A DNA stretch of 64,000 bases from Smittia aterrima (GCA_033063855.1 CP093830.1:17856854-17920853), one strand, 5' to 3'; counted from the stretch's first letter, positions 46,848 through 57,070 are shown. Notes: generated by a model from the letters alone, not told the origin. Program-made: numbers and translations.

Positions 46848-48359
46848 ATGTCTTCAAAGCGAAAATTTTCCATTGAGGTTCCGATCAATAATAGAAAGCC
46901 AAAGGATGAGAAAAAAGCAGAAGAAATAGAAGCCGCAAATGAAAATCCGAACAAGAGAATCAAATTATTTGAGTTGACTAACATGGATCCATTGGAATAT
47001 TTCGCACGTTTTCTTGACATTCCTGAGATGATCTTGAAACATTTAAGTGGCAAAGACTTGATTGGGATTTCAGAAGTCAATCCAAGTTGGTACAATCTCA
47101 TCGCATCATCGAAAGTTCTCATGGAGAAACTAAAAGTTGTTTTTGATCGATATATTGATTTGAACGGTGAAAATTTGATTAGGATTTCAAATGTCAATCC
47201 AAATTGTTACTTCTTCCTCGCTTCGTCGATAGATCTTATGGAAATTAAAATTGCTTTTCACGATAAATGTGCGCCCAATAAGGAAGATTACGATTTGTTG
47301 AAGAACAGCTCAAGACTATATCAAAACATTGAAGTTCGACGAAGTGAATTGGCTATAGGAAATGGAAATGAAGATCTAAGAGAAGTCGACGACTTCGTGA
47401 CAAGTTCAGAACTTGATTTCTTTCTTAGTAAGGCCCACGAATGGAAAAATGTTTCACTCAAAAATGTTCACTTTAGAAAAAAACTGGATATGTGGAAATT
47501 ACTTTCATCGATTGAATCATCAGTCGAAAGCATTTTTGTCATTGACCATGGCTCACTTTCATTCGAAGATCCGTCCTTAGAGAATGAATCTTTCGAAGCT
47601 TTAAAGTTTCCAAAGCTGAAAAAACTTACAGTCGATCTTTCACAAAACAATAACATTGACGACACTTTAGCAAGATTTTTATTAAACTCTGTTGCTATCG
47701 AAGAACTTGATTTAACGGACCGTTCCGGTACAGTTAGCAAAGATCTATTAACAAAAATGCTCGAAAACTTTGACCAACTAAAAAGTCTCAAAATTCATTC
47801 AACAGTCACACATCAAATATTCGAAGATGAATCTTGGAAAAAATTTCAATTCAAGCTTAAGAGTTTGTCATTAATTAGTATTTTAGACTTTGTGATTGGC
47901 ACCAACGTTCCAAACTTCCTCGAGACACAAAGCGATTATCTCGAGAAATTGACGATCGATCTATTTTTAGAAAGCAGGGAAACCTTCGACTTGATCATGA
48001 AAATGCCAAAGCTGAAGGGGCTCCTCCTTACGAATTATGAGGGTTTTTCCGAAAGGGAAGTTGCAATTGAAATGTCAACATCCATCACTGAATTGATTTT
48101 GTGCAATCATTGTACTGATGAGGACAACCTTAAATTTCTATTAGATTCAATGCCGAAAGTAACAAACCTTCGTCTCTTCGAAATCGATGAAGAAATATTT
48201 AAAACGTTGAAATCAACGAAAAGAAAGTTTGAAAAATTGAAAGTTTTATATTTGGAAGGAGTTGACAGAAAGGAATTGGAAGAAATTATGACTGAGAATT
48301 ATACTTCGATAGAGATAGACGAGTCGACTTTTGATAGAAAATTATTTTCTTTTATTTGA
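46848..48359 (+). CDS. F-box/LRR-like protein, array copy 1 (503 aa)
   Basis: Intact single-exon gene. The N-terminus is basic and Glu/Lys-rich (MSSKRKFSIEVPINN). An F-box-like segment lies at about residues 45-95 (FLDIPEMILKHLSGKDLIGI, EVNPSWYNLIASSKVLMEKL), followed by a repeated half-F-box at about 103-137 (LNGENLIRISNVNPNCYFFL, SSIDLMEIK). The rest is LRR-like (FPKLKKLTVDL, AIEELDLTD, QLKSLKIH, MPKLKGLLLTNY, KVTNLRLFEI). It is probably an SCF substrate adaptor (inference). It differs from copy 2 (51046) at about ten residues only, all in the first 220 residues or near residue 405. ACT stands where the 18.3-kb paralogue has its ATG. Confidence 0.8.
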   Translation: MSSKRKFSIEVPINNRKPKDEKKAEEIEAANENPNKRIKLFELTNMDPLEYFARFLDIPEMILKHLSGKDLIGISEVNPSWYNLIASSKVLMEKLKVVFDRYIDLNGENLIRISNVNPNCYFFLASSIDLMEIKIAFHDKCAPNKEDYDLLKNSSRLYQNIEVRRSELAIGNGNEDLREVDDFVTSSELDFFLSKAHEWKNVSLKNVHFRKKLDMWKLLSSIESSVESIFVIDHGSLSFEDPSLENESFEALKFPKLKKLTVDLSQNNNIDDTLARFLLNSVAIEELDLTDRSGTVSKDLLTKMLENFDQLKSLKIHSTVTHQIFEDESWKKFQFKLKSLSLISILDFVIGTNVPNFLETQSDYLEKLTIDLFLESRETFDLIMKMPKLKGLLLTNYEGFSEREVAIEMSTSITELILCNHCTDEDNLKFLLDSMPKVTNLRLFEIDEEIFKTLKSTKRKFEKLKVLYLEGVDRKELEEIMTENYTSIEIDESTFDRKLFSFI

Positions 48360-48626
48360 CTTGAGTTAACGCTTTTTAATTTTACTTTAATTAATTGTAG
48401 TTTAAATCTTTTTCGATCAAAAATAAAATTTTTCAATGATTTTTGAAATGAACCAGCTGTTTAATTTTCTTAGATTCTTTTTAATTAGTTTTCAGGTAAA
48501 AATTAAAGGAAAACGTTTTCACCGCTTGCTTTCGGTCACAACAAAGCTTATCGAAATAAGGAACATCAACTTGTTCTTCTGAAGGTTCTAAAATATTTTT
48601 CTTCTTTAAAATTCCATTTTCCTTTT

Positions 48627-49080
48627 CAGATAAAAGTTACGGAGAAAAGCCCAAAACCGAGCACCAAGCAGGAAATATCATTGAAGCGAAAAATTTCCAT
48701 TGAGATTACAATCGTTAACATCAAGCTAGAAGATGAAACAAGAGCAGAAGGAACAAAAGCTGCAAATGGAAAACCGTTGAGAGGAAAGGTTCACGTGGTC
48801 GGAGTTGAGCGAGTGTAAGGAGCAATTACAGAAAAAAAGGAAGAAATTAGTTTGGGACTGAAGAAAAAAGTTTTTGAGAATGTCACGCAATTCATTGAAA
48901 CATCAAGAGAAATATCTCGTGAGTTATAAACCAATTCCGCCCTTTTTCTTAACTTTAATGTTTTCTTTGCTTTTGCAGATTTGCGATCATAAAAGTATCG
49001 CCTTGAAAGTGTTACAGCAGCAACTAAGAGGAGCACCTAAGCCTAAACCACGAAATGTTTATAAAACTGATGTGCTTTAA
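48627..49080 (+). pseudogene. F-box 5' end fused to internally deleted Exo84 (unit 1)
   Basis: The first part matches the F-box leader and first codons (acceptor-like ccttttcag, then aagcgaaaaatttccattga), with ATA in place of the start codon. Near 48795 it switches to Exo84 exon 1. It keeps Exo84 intron 1, then jumps from the first bases of exon 2 into the last exon, removing about 1.7 kb. The deletion junction is at AGATT, present at both parent points. The final codons and stop of Exo84 are intact, but the reading frame through the fusion is broken. Confidence 0.88.
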
Positions 49081-49107
49081 AAATATTTATTTTGAGTTGA
49101 AATAAAG

Positions 49108-50309
49108 TTACAATTTATTTTTAAAAAACTTTGCGATCTCGCAATGAACTTTTCCATATGAATTTGTCGTTATAAGATTTTGCTTAATCCATTCTGGAAG
49201 TTTTCGAACAATATTTTCTTTCTGATATCGAGAGTCAAGCAAAAGCACAGTCGCATAATCGCCAATGTGACGAATTGATCGACCAATGCTTTGATTCACT
49301 GCCTTCATGCACAAATTTTCGTAATATTCGGATCCAGTCAATGAACTTGAGTGCTTGCTGAGATATTTCATTTTCTCAATCAACTCTGGACTGAATTTAT
49401 TAGGAAATGGAAGACCAACAATGATAACACAATAACACTGAAGATTATTGCACCATTCAAAGTTGAACTTTTGTATTTCGCAGACTTTGAATAATCTTCT
49501 AAAATCTTGTCAACTTTGGATGATTCGCGTGGCTCTAGAAAATCAACTTTCTTCGTTTTTATTGAATCAATTGCTTTCGATTTGATAAGATGAGTGTAGA
49601 ATATGTTTAGATTTTCATAGGACGTGAAGAAACAAACAATTCCTCCAGGGACAATCCTACAAATATTTGCAAACGTGGAGGACGTTTCAAGAATCTTAAA
49701 GAAAAGAAATTGTTTATATTGAGATAAAAATTAAATAAAATCGCTTACCATGCTTTCAGATCCTTTGTTAACGTGAGTGAATCGTTAACGTGAGTGAATC
49801 AGTACTAACAAGGATTCTTCCGCCCTCGTATCGTTGAAGTAGACATTCAAGGAACTGAAGCAAAATTCGAACGACATTCACTTGAGGCTCAATAGTGATA
49901 TTCTCTTGTGCCTCCTCACAAACTTTTTCACAAGTCTTCTTAGACTTTTCCTGAAGCTCTCTCAGCAAATCTTTCGTGGCGTTCTTCCTTATGTTTTCAG
50001 ATAATTTTGCTTCTGCTTTAAATTTCTCATTGACCTTTGAAAATCAAAAAACTTTCGGAGCGAGTCTTGATTGTTCACAGAACTTGAGGATGTCGACTAA
50101 GCTTAAATTGTAAATCGAAGTTTCACTTAGGACTTCGTGTATCTAAAAGGCTTTGAAACTCTTGCGATTGACTTAAAGAATTTTGTGAGTTCTTTTGTTA
50201 TGAACATCTGTTGATTGAACTTGAGCAGATTCTTAGCAGAAAATCTCTTCGAATATTTTGTCTTGTAATCCATTAACTGCTTGTGAATTTAAGATATCGT
50301 GTCCGTTAA
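49108..50309 (-). pseudogene. Ddx11/Chl1 C-terminal fragment (unit 1), broken
   Basis: C-terminal part of an FeS-type SF2 helicase (AVNQSIGRSIRHIGDYATVL, then KLPEWIKQN to the stop). Compared with the copy at 53319-54842, a stretch of about 50 bp is missing near 49433 (including the GGKLSEGMNFSDD motif) and about 240 bp near 49785. In-frame stops occur further upstream. The P-loop half of the helicase is absent. Confidence 0.85.
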
Positions 50310-51045
50310 GCTTAAACATTTACATCAAAGCAACAAAAAGAAAGAAAAATTATTAAATGTTTCTCAATGTAGAGTATGTTTTGAAAAAGATTTAAAACCT
50401 TGTTAACAAACGTTTTTCACGATGTTCTTTTCACGCTGTTTTTATTTCCCATTTTTTAAAGACGATCAAAAATAATTTCCTGCTTTTATGATCTATTCGC
50501 TTTACCTTATCAGTGATAAGTTATCACATACCAAATCATTTTCCATTGAAAAGGAAAAACATTTTAATAAAAGATCAGATTAAATTAACAGAAAAAGTTT
50601 TCATTATTCACTTTTTGTTTCAGTTAGTCATTATGTTGAATACAAACTCAGATCGATATGCAATCTTTAAAATCCGCAGAAAATCAAGAAAATTTTCTCT
50701 AATCGACAAATATTGATTTGTAAATAACAAGTTACAAAAAATTACTTCAACTACAATATCTAATTGTGGTAAAGGATTAGGATGCAGAAAATTGAAAGTT
50801 TCGATTCCAAACAATTTCTTTTTACCTGACTCAGATGTATGCTACATTTTTCGAATCTTAGAATTGATTTCTTATTAGATTTGAGCGAAATAAACCAATA
50901 AAAGGAAAACTTTTGCTACCGCTCATCTCATTTTGTTCTCAGCATTCAAAGAGATAACATCAACACGCTAGCATTATTTTTGTTTCTTTTTAGATAAAGA
51001 TAAAAAATTACGGAGAAAAACCCATCACCAAGCATTACCAAAGAA
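50310..51045 (+). promoter_or_regulatory. F-box upstream block, unit 2
   Basis: Spacer collinear with 46100-46847 and with the reverse complement of 19830-20560. A short extra segment, GTGATAAG between two TTATC, lies at 50507-50527. No ORF is supported. Confidence 0.6.
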
Positions 51046-52557
51046 ATGTCTTCAAAGCGAAAAATTTCCATCGAGGTTCCGATCAATAATAGAAAGCCAA
51101 AGGATGAGAAAAAATCAGAAGAAATAGAAGCCGCAAATGGAAAGCCGAACAAGAGAATCAAATTATTTGAGTCGACTAACATGGATCCATTGGAATATTT
51201 CGCACGTTTTCTCGACATTCCTGAGATGATCTTGAAACATTTAAGTGGCAAAGACTTGATTGGGATTTCAGAAGTCAATCCAAGTTGGTACAATCTCATC
51301 GCATCATCGAAAGTTCTCATGGAGAAACTAAAAGTTGTTTTTGATCGATATATTGATTTGAACGGTGAAAATTTGATTAGGATTTCAAATGTCAATCCAA
51401 ATTGTTACTTCTTCCTCGCTTCGTCGATAGATCTTATGGAAATTAAAATTGCTTTTCACGATAAATGTGCGCCCAATAAGGAAGATTACGATTTGTTGAA
51501 GAACAGCTCAAGACTATATCAAAACATTGAAGTTCGACGAAGTGAATTGGCTATAGAAAATGGAAATGAAGATCTAAGAGAAGTCGACGACTACTTGACA
51601 AGTTCAGAACTTGATTTCTTTCTTAGTAAGGCCCACGAATGGAAAAATGTTTCACTCAAAAATGTTCACTTTAGAAAAAAACTGGATATGTGGAAATTAC
51701 TTTCATCGATTGAATCATCAGTCGAAAGCATTTTTGTCATTGACCATGGCTCACTTTCATTCGAAGATCCGTCCTTAGAGAATGAATCTTTCGAAGCTTT
51801 AAAGTTTCCAAAGCTGAAAAAACTTACAGTCGATCTTTCACAAAACAATAACATTGACGACACTTTAGCAAGATTTTTATTAAACTCTGTTGCTATCGAA
51901 GAACTTGATTTAACGGACCGTTCCGGTACAGTTAGCAAAGATCTATTAACAAAAATGCTCGAAAACTTTGACCAACTAAAAAGTCTCAAAATTCATTCAA
52001 CAGTCACACATCAAATATTCGAAGATGAATCTTGGAAAAAATTTCAATTCAAGCTTAAGAGTTTGTCATTAATTAGTATTTTAGACTTTGTGATTGGCAC
52101 CAACGTTCCAAACTTCCTCGAGACACAAAGCGATTATCTCGAGAAATTGACGATCGATCTATTTTTAGAAAGCAGGGAAACCTTCGACTTGATCATGAAA
52201 ATGCCAAAGCTGAAGGGGCTCCTCCTTACGAATTATGAGGGTTTTTCCGAAAGAGAAGTTCCAATTAAAATGTCAACTTCCATCACTGAATTGATTTTGT
52301 GCAATCATTGTACTGATGAGGACAACCTTAAATTTCTATTAGATTCAATGCCGAAAGTAACAAACCTTCGTCTCTTCGAAATCGATGAAGAAATATTTAA
52401 AACGTTGAAATCAACGAAAAGAAAGTTTGAAAAATTGAAAGTTTTATATTTGGAAGGAGTTGACAGAAAGGAATTGGAAGAAATTATGACTGAGAATTAT
52501 ACTTCGATAGAGATAGACGAGTCGACTTTTGATAGAAAATTATTTTCTTTTATTTGA
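51046..52557 (+). CDS. F-box/LRR-like protein, array copy 2 (503 aa)
   Basis: Intact single-exon frame with the same architecture as copy 1: an F-box-like N-terminal part, a repeated half-F-box and LRR-like leucine-rich repeats. It is identical to copy 1 over most of its length. The differences (for example KISIEV for KFSIEV, NGKPNK for NENPNK, DYLTS for DFVTS, EVPIKMS for EVAIEMS) sit in small clusters, as expected from recent duplication plus local gene conversion with other copies. ACG replaces the upstream ATG of the 18.3-kb paralogue, and that upstream frame is otherwise open. Confidence 0.8.
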   Translation: MSSKRKISIEVPINNRKPKDEKKSEEIEAANGKPNKRIKLFESTNMDPLEYFARFLDIPEMILKHLSGKDLIGISEVNPSWYNLIASSKVLMEKLKVVFDRYIDLNGENLIRISNVNPNCYFFLASSIDLMEIKIAFHDKCAPNKEDYDLLKNSSRLYQNIEVRRSELAIENGNEDLREVDDYLTSSELDFFLSKAHEWKNVSLKNVHFRKKLDMWKLLSSIESSVESIFVIDHGSLSFEDPSLENESFEALKFPKLKKLTVDLSQNNNIDDTLARFLLNSVAIEELDLTDRSGTVSKDLLTKMLENFDQLKSLKIHSTVTHQIFEDESWKKFQFKLKSLSLISILDFVIGTNVPNFLETQSDYLEKLTIDLFLESRETFDLIMKMPKLKGLLLTNYEGFSEREVPIKMSTSITELILCNHCTDEDNLKFLLDSMPKVTNLRLFEIDEEIFKTLKSTKRKFEKLKVLYLEGVDRKELEEIMTENYTSIEIDESTFDRKLFSFI

Positions 52558-52824
52558 CTTGAGTTAACGCTTTTTAATTTTACTTTAATTAATTGTAGTT
52601 TAAATCTTTTTCGATCAAAAATAAAATTTTTCAATGATTTTTGAAATGAACCAGCTGTTTAATTTTCTTAGATTCTTTTTAATTAGTTTTCAGGTAAAAA
52701 TTAAAGGAAAACGTTTTCACCGCTTGCTTTCGGTCACAACAAAGCTTATCGAAATAAGGAACATCAACTTGTTCTTCTGAAGGTTCTAAAATATTTTTCT
52801 TCTTTAAAATTCCATTTTCCTTTT

Positions 52825-53291
52825 CAGATAAAAGTTACGGAGAAAAGCCCAAAACCGAGCACCAAGCAGGAAATATCATTGAAGCGAAAAATTTCCATTG
52901 AGATTACAATCGTTAACATCAAGCTAGAAGATGAAACAAGAGCAGAAGGAACAAAAGCTGCAAATGGAAAACCGTTGAGAGGAAAGGGTCACGTGGTCGG
53001 AGTTGAGCGAGTGTAAGGAGCAATTACAGAAAAAAGGAAGAAATTAGTTTGGGACTGAAGAAAAAAGTTTTTGAGAATGTCACGCAATTCATTGAAACAT
53101 AAAGAGAAATATCTCGTGAGTTCTAAACCAATTCCGCACTTTTTCTTATCTAAGATAAGTTATCTTCAATGTTTTGTTTGCTTTTGCAGATTTGCGATCA
53201 TAAAAGTATCGCTTTGATAGTGTTGAAGCAGCAACTAAGAAGAGCACCTAAGCCTAAACCACGAAATGTTTATAAAACCGATGTGCTTTAA
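52825..53291 (+). pseudogene. F-box 5' end fused to internally deleted Exo84 (unit 2)
   Basis: Same structure as the unit-1 fragment: F-box leader with ATA at the start-codon position, Exo84 exon 1 part, intron 1, deletion junction at AGATT and the Exo84 last exon with stop at 53289-53291. There is a short extra segment between two TTATC at 53146-53164 inside the retained intron. Not translatable as one frame. Confidence 0.87.
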
Positions 53292-53318
53292 AAATATTTA
53301 TTTAGAGTTAAAATAAAG

Positions 53319-54842
53319 TTACAATTTATTTTTAAAAAACTTTGCGATCTCGCAATGAACTTTTCCATATGAATTTGTCGTTACGAGATTTTGCTTAATC
53401 CAATCTGGAAGCTTTCCAACAATATTTTCTTTCTGATATCGAGAGTCAAGCAAAAGCACAGTCGCATAATCGCCAATGTGACGAATTGATCGACCAATGC
53501 TTTGATTCACTGCCTTCATGCACAGATTTTCGTAATAATCGGATCCAGTCAATGAACTTGAGTGCTTGCTGAGATATTTCATTTTCTCAATCAACTCTGG
53601 ACTGAATTTATTAGGAAATGGAAGACCAACAATAATAACACAACGTCCGAGATCATCGGAGAAATTCATACCTTCGCTAAGCTTACCACCAATAACACTA
53701 AAGATTATTGCACCATTCAAAGTTGAACTTTTGAATTTCGCAGACTTTGAATAATCTTCTAAAATCTGGTCAATTTTTGATGATTCGCGTGGCTCAAGAA
53801 AAACAACTTTCTTCGTTTTTATTGAATCAATTGCTTTCGATTTGATAAGATGAGTGTAGAATCTGTTTAGATTTTCATAGGACGTGAAGAAACAAACAAT
53901 TCCTCCAGGGACAATCCTACAAATATTTGCAATCGTGGTGGACGTTTTAAGAATCTTAAAGACAAGAAATTGTTTATGTTGAGATAAAAATTAAATAAAA
54001 TCGCTTACCATGCTTTCTGATCCTTTGTTAACGTGAGTGAATAAAATTTCTTTCCCACTACATCCGTGAGATAACGCAATCGGAAGAATGGAGTGACTTG
54101 GAACGACATGGCCAAATGAATGAATCTCAACACGATCTTTACATTTCTTGAATAGTTGGTCGGTTAGCTCTTCTGTTGGTTTCATTGTTCCACCAGCGAG
54201 TACGATAGATCGACAGTCTCTTATGATTTCTTCGAAAGGAGATGACGGATCGAGAAGCAGGAACTTCATTGAAGATTCTTTAGTTGCATCATCAGTACTA
54301 ACAAGGATTCTTCCGCCCTCGTATCGTTGAAGTAGACATTCAAGGAACTGGAGCAAAATTCGAACGACATTCACTTGAGGCTCTACGATGATATTCTCTT
54401 GTGCCTCCTCACAAACTTTTTCACAAGTCTTCTTAGACTTTTGCTGAAGCTCTCTCAGCAAATCTTTCGTGGCGTTCTTCCTTATGTTTTCAGATAATTT
54501 TGCTTCTGCTTTAAATTTCTCATTGACCTTTGAAAATGCAAAAACTTTCGGAGCGAGTCTTGATTGTTCACAGAACTTGAGGATGCCGACTAAGCTTAAA
54601 TTGTAAATCGAAGTTTCACTCCGGACTTCGTGTATCTCAAAGGCTTTGAAGCTCTTGCGATTGACTTCAAGAAACTTTGTGAGTTCTTTTGTTATGAACA
54701 TCAGTTGATTGAACTTGAGCAGATTCTTAGCAGAACATCTCTTCAAATATTTTGTCTTATAATCCATTAACTGCTTGTGGCAAGATTTTAAATGCTCCAA
54801 TGTAATCGTTGCTGTGTGAATTTGAGATATCGTGTCCGTTAA
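53319..54842 (-). pseudogene. Ddx11/Chl1 C-terminal half, best preserved fragment
   Basis: DDX11/Chl1 is an FeS-cluster DNA helicase for sister-chromatid cohesion and replication (family knowledge). Here exons 54009-54842 and 53319-53954 join in frame (ATG codon then ATTCTT) and stay open. Helicase C-terminal motifs are visible: SIVLAGGTMKPTEEL, VPGGIVCFF, SVIGGKLSEGMNFSDDLGRC, GLPFPNK and QSIGRSIRH. The N-terminal ATPase half with the P-loop and FeS cysteines is missing because the unit boundary lies at about 54842. The joined exons give a C-terminal part of about 490 aa, so it is a gene fragment. The full-length parent was not found in this window. Confidence 0.85.
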
Positions 54843-55558
54843 ACATTTACATCAAAGCAACAAAAAGAAAGAAAAATTATTAAATGTTTCTCAATGTAGA
54901 GTATGTTTTGAAAAAGATTTAAAACCTTGTTAACAAACGTTTTTCACGATGTTCTTTTCACGCTGTTTTTACTTCCCATTTTTTAAAGGCGATCAAAAAT
55001 ATTTTCTTGCTTTTGTGATCTATTCGCTTTACCATATCACATACGCAAATCATTTTTCATTGAAAAGGAAAAACATTTTAATAAAAGATCAGATTAAATT
55101 AACAGAAAAAGTTTTCATTATTCACTTTTTGTTTCAGTTAGTCATTATGTTGAATACAAACTCAGATTGATATGCAACCTTTTAAAATCCGCAGAAAATC
55201 AAGAAAATTTTCTCTAATCGACAAATATTGATTTGTAAATAACAAGTTACAAAAAATTACTTCAACTACAATATCTAATTGTGGTAAAGGATTAGGATGC
55301 GGAATTGAAAGTTTCGATTCCAAACAATTTCTTTTTACCTGAATCAGATGTATGCTACATTTTTCGAATCTTAGAATTGATTTCTTATTAGATTTGAGTG
55401 AAATAAACCAATAAAAGGAAAACTTCTGCTACCGCTCATCTCATTTTGTTCTCAGCATTCAAAGAGATAACATCAACACGCTCGCATTATTTTTCTTTCT
55501 TTTTAGATAAAGATAAAAAATTACGGATAAAAACCCATCACCAAGCACCACCAAAGAA
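54843..55558 (+). promoter_or_regulatory. F-box upstream block, unit 3
   Basis: Spacer collinear with the other F-box promoter blocks, including the conserved ataaaagg and tcagcattc motifs. No gene. Confidence 0.6.
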
Positions 55559-57070
55559 ATGTCTTCAAAGCGAAAATTTTCCATTGAGGTTCCGATCAAT
55601 AATAGAAAGCCAGAGGATGAGAAAAAAGCAGAAGAAATAGAAGCCGCAAATGAAAATCCGAACAAGAGAATCAAATTATTTGAGTTGACTAACATGGATC
55701 CATTGGAATATTTCGCACGTTTTCTCGACATTCCTGAGATGATCTTGAAACATTTAAGTGGCAAAGACTTGATTGAGATTTCAGAAGTCAATCCAAGTTG
55801 GTACAATTTCATCGCATCATCGAAAGTTCTCATGGAGAAACTAAAAGTTGTTTTTGATCGAGATATTGACTTGAACGGTGAAAATTTGATTAGGATTTCA
55901 AATGTCAATCCAAATTGTTACTTCTTCCTCGCTTCATCGATAGATCTTATGGAAATTAAAATTGCTTTTCACGATAAATGTGCGCCCAATAAGGAAGATT
56001 ACGATTTGCTGAAGAACAGCTCAAGACTATATCAAAACATTGAAGTTCGACGAAGTGAATTGGCTATAGAAAATGGAAATGAAGATCTAAGAGAAGTCGA
56101 CGACTTCGTGACAAGTTCAGAACTTGATTTCTTTCTTAGTAAGGCCCACGAATGGAAAAATGTTTCACTCAAAAATGTTTACTTTAGAAAAAAACTGGAT
56201 TTGTGGAAATTATTCTCATCGATCGAATCATCAGTCGAAAGCATTTTTGTCGTTGACCATGGCTTACTTTCATTCGAAGATCCATACTCAGAAAAGGAAT
56301 CTTTCGAAGCTTTAAAGTTTCCAAAGCTGAAAAAACTCACAGTCGATCTTTCACAAAACAACAACATTGACGACACTTTAGCAAGATTTTTATTAAACTC
56401 TGTTGCTATCGAAGAGCTTCATTTAATGGACGATTATGGTACAGTTGGGAAAGATCTATTAACAAAAATGCTCGGAAACTTTGACCAACTAAAAAGTCTC
56501 AAAATTAGTTCAACGATTATAAATCAAATATTCGAAGATGAATCTTGGAAAAAAATTCAATTCAAGCTTAAGAGTTTGTCATTAATTAGTCATTTAGACC
56601 TTTTGATTGGCACCAACGTTTCAAACTTCCTCAAGACACAAAGCGATTATCTCGAGAAATTGACGATCGATCTAGATTTTGAAAGCAGGGAAACCTTCGA
56701 CGTGATCATGAAAATGCCAAAGCTGAAGGGGCTCCTCCTTACGAATTATGATGGTTTTTCCGAAAGAGAAGTTCCAACTAAAATGTCAACTTCAATCACT
56801 GAATTGATTTTGTGCAATCATTATACTGATGAGGACAGCCTAAAATTTCTATTAGATTCCATGCCGAAAGTAACAAACCTTCGTCTCTTCGAAATCGATG
56901 AAAAAATATTGAAAATGTTGAAATCAACGAAAAGAAAGTTTGAAAAATTGAAAGTTTTATATTTGGAAGGAGTTGACAGAAAGGAATTGGAAGAAATTAT
57001 GACTGAGAATTATACTTCGCTAGAGATAGACGAGTCGGTTTTTGATAGAAAATTATTTTCTTTTATTTGA
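55559..57070 (+). CDS. F-box/LRR-like protein, array copy 3 (503 aa)
   Basis: Intact single-exon frame with the same domain order as copies 1 and 2, but with more substitutions, mainly in the LRR-like part (for example HLMDDYGTVGKDLL, SHLDLLIGTNVSNFL, KILKMLKSTKRK). Changes concentrate in the predicted repeat surface, where substrate contacts would lie if this is an SCF adaptor. That functional reading is inference. It shares many variants with the mosaic copy at 59244, so the two are closest relatives. Confidence 0.8.
   Translation: MSSKRKFSIEVPINNRKPEDEKKAEEIEAANENPNKRIKLFELTNMDPLEYFARFLDIPEMILKHLSGKDLIEISEVNPSWYNFIASSKVLMEKLKVVFDRDIDLNGENLIRISNVNPNCYFFLASSIDLMEIKIAFHDKCAPNKEDYDLLKNSSRLYQNIEVRRSELAIENGNEDLREVDDFVTSSELDFFLSKAHEWKNVSLKNVYFRKKLDLWKLFSSIESSVESIFVVDHGLLSFEDPYSEKESFEALKFPKLKKLTVDLSQNNNIDDTLARFLLNSVAIEELHLMDDYGTVGKDLLTKMLGNFDQLKSLKISSTIINQIFEDESWKKIQFKLKSLSLISHLDLLIGTNVSNFLKTQSDYLEKLTIDLDFESRETFDVIMKMPKLKGLLLTNYDGFSEREVPTKMSTSITELILCNHYTDEDSLKFLLDSMPKVTNLRLFEIDEKILKMLKSTKRKFEKLKVLYLEGVDRKELEEIMTENYTSLEIDESVFDRKLFSFI

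Noticed and set aside
46748..47197. 149-codon minus-strand frame repeated in every array copy (also at 50946 and 55459)
   Set aside because: Antisense to the F-box 5' end. It recurs only because the units are near-identical.
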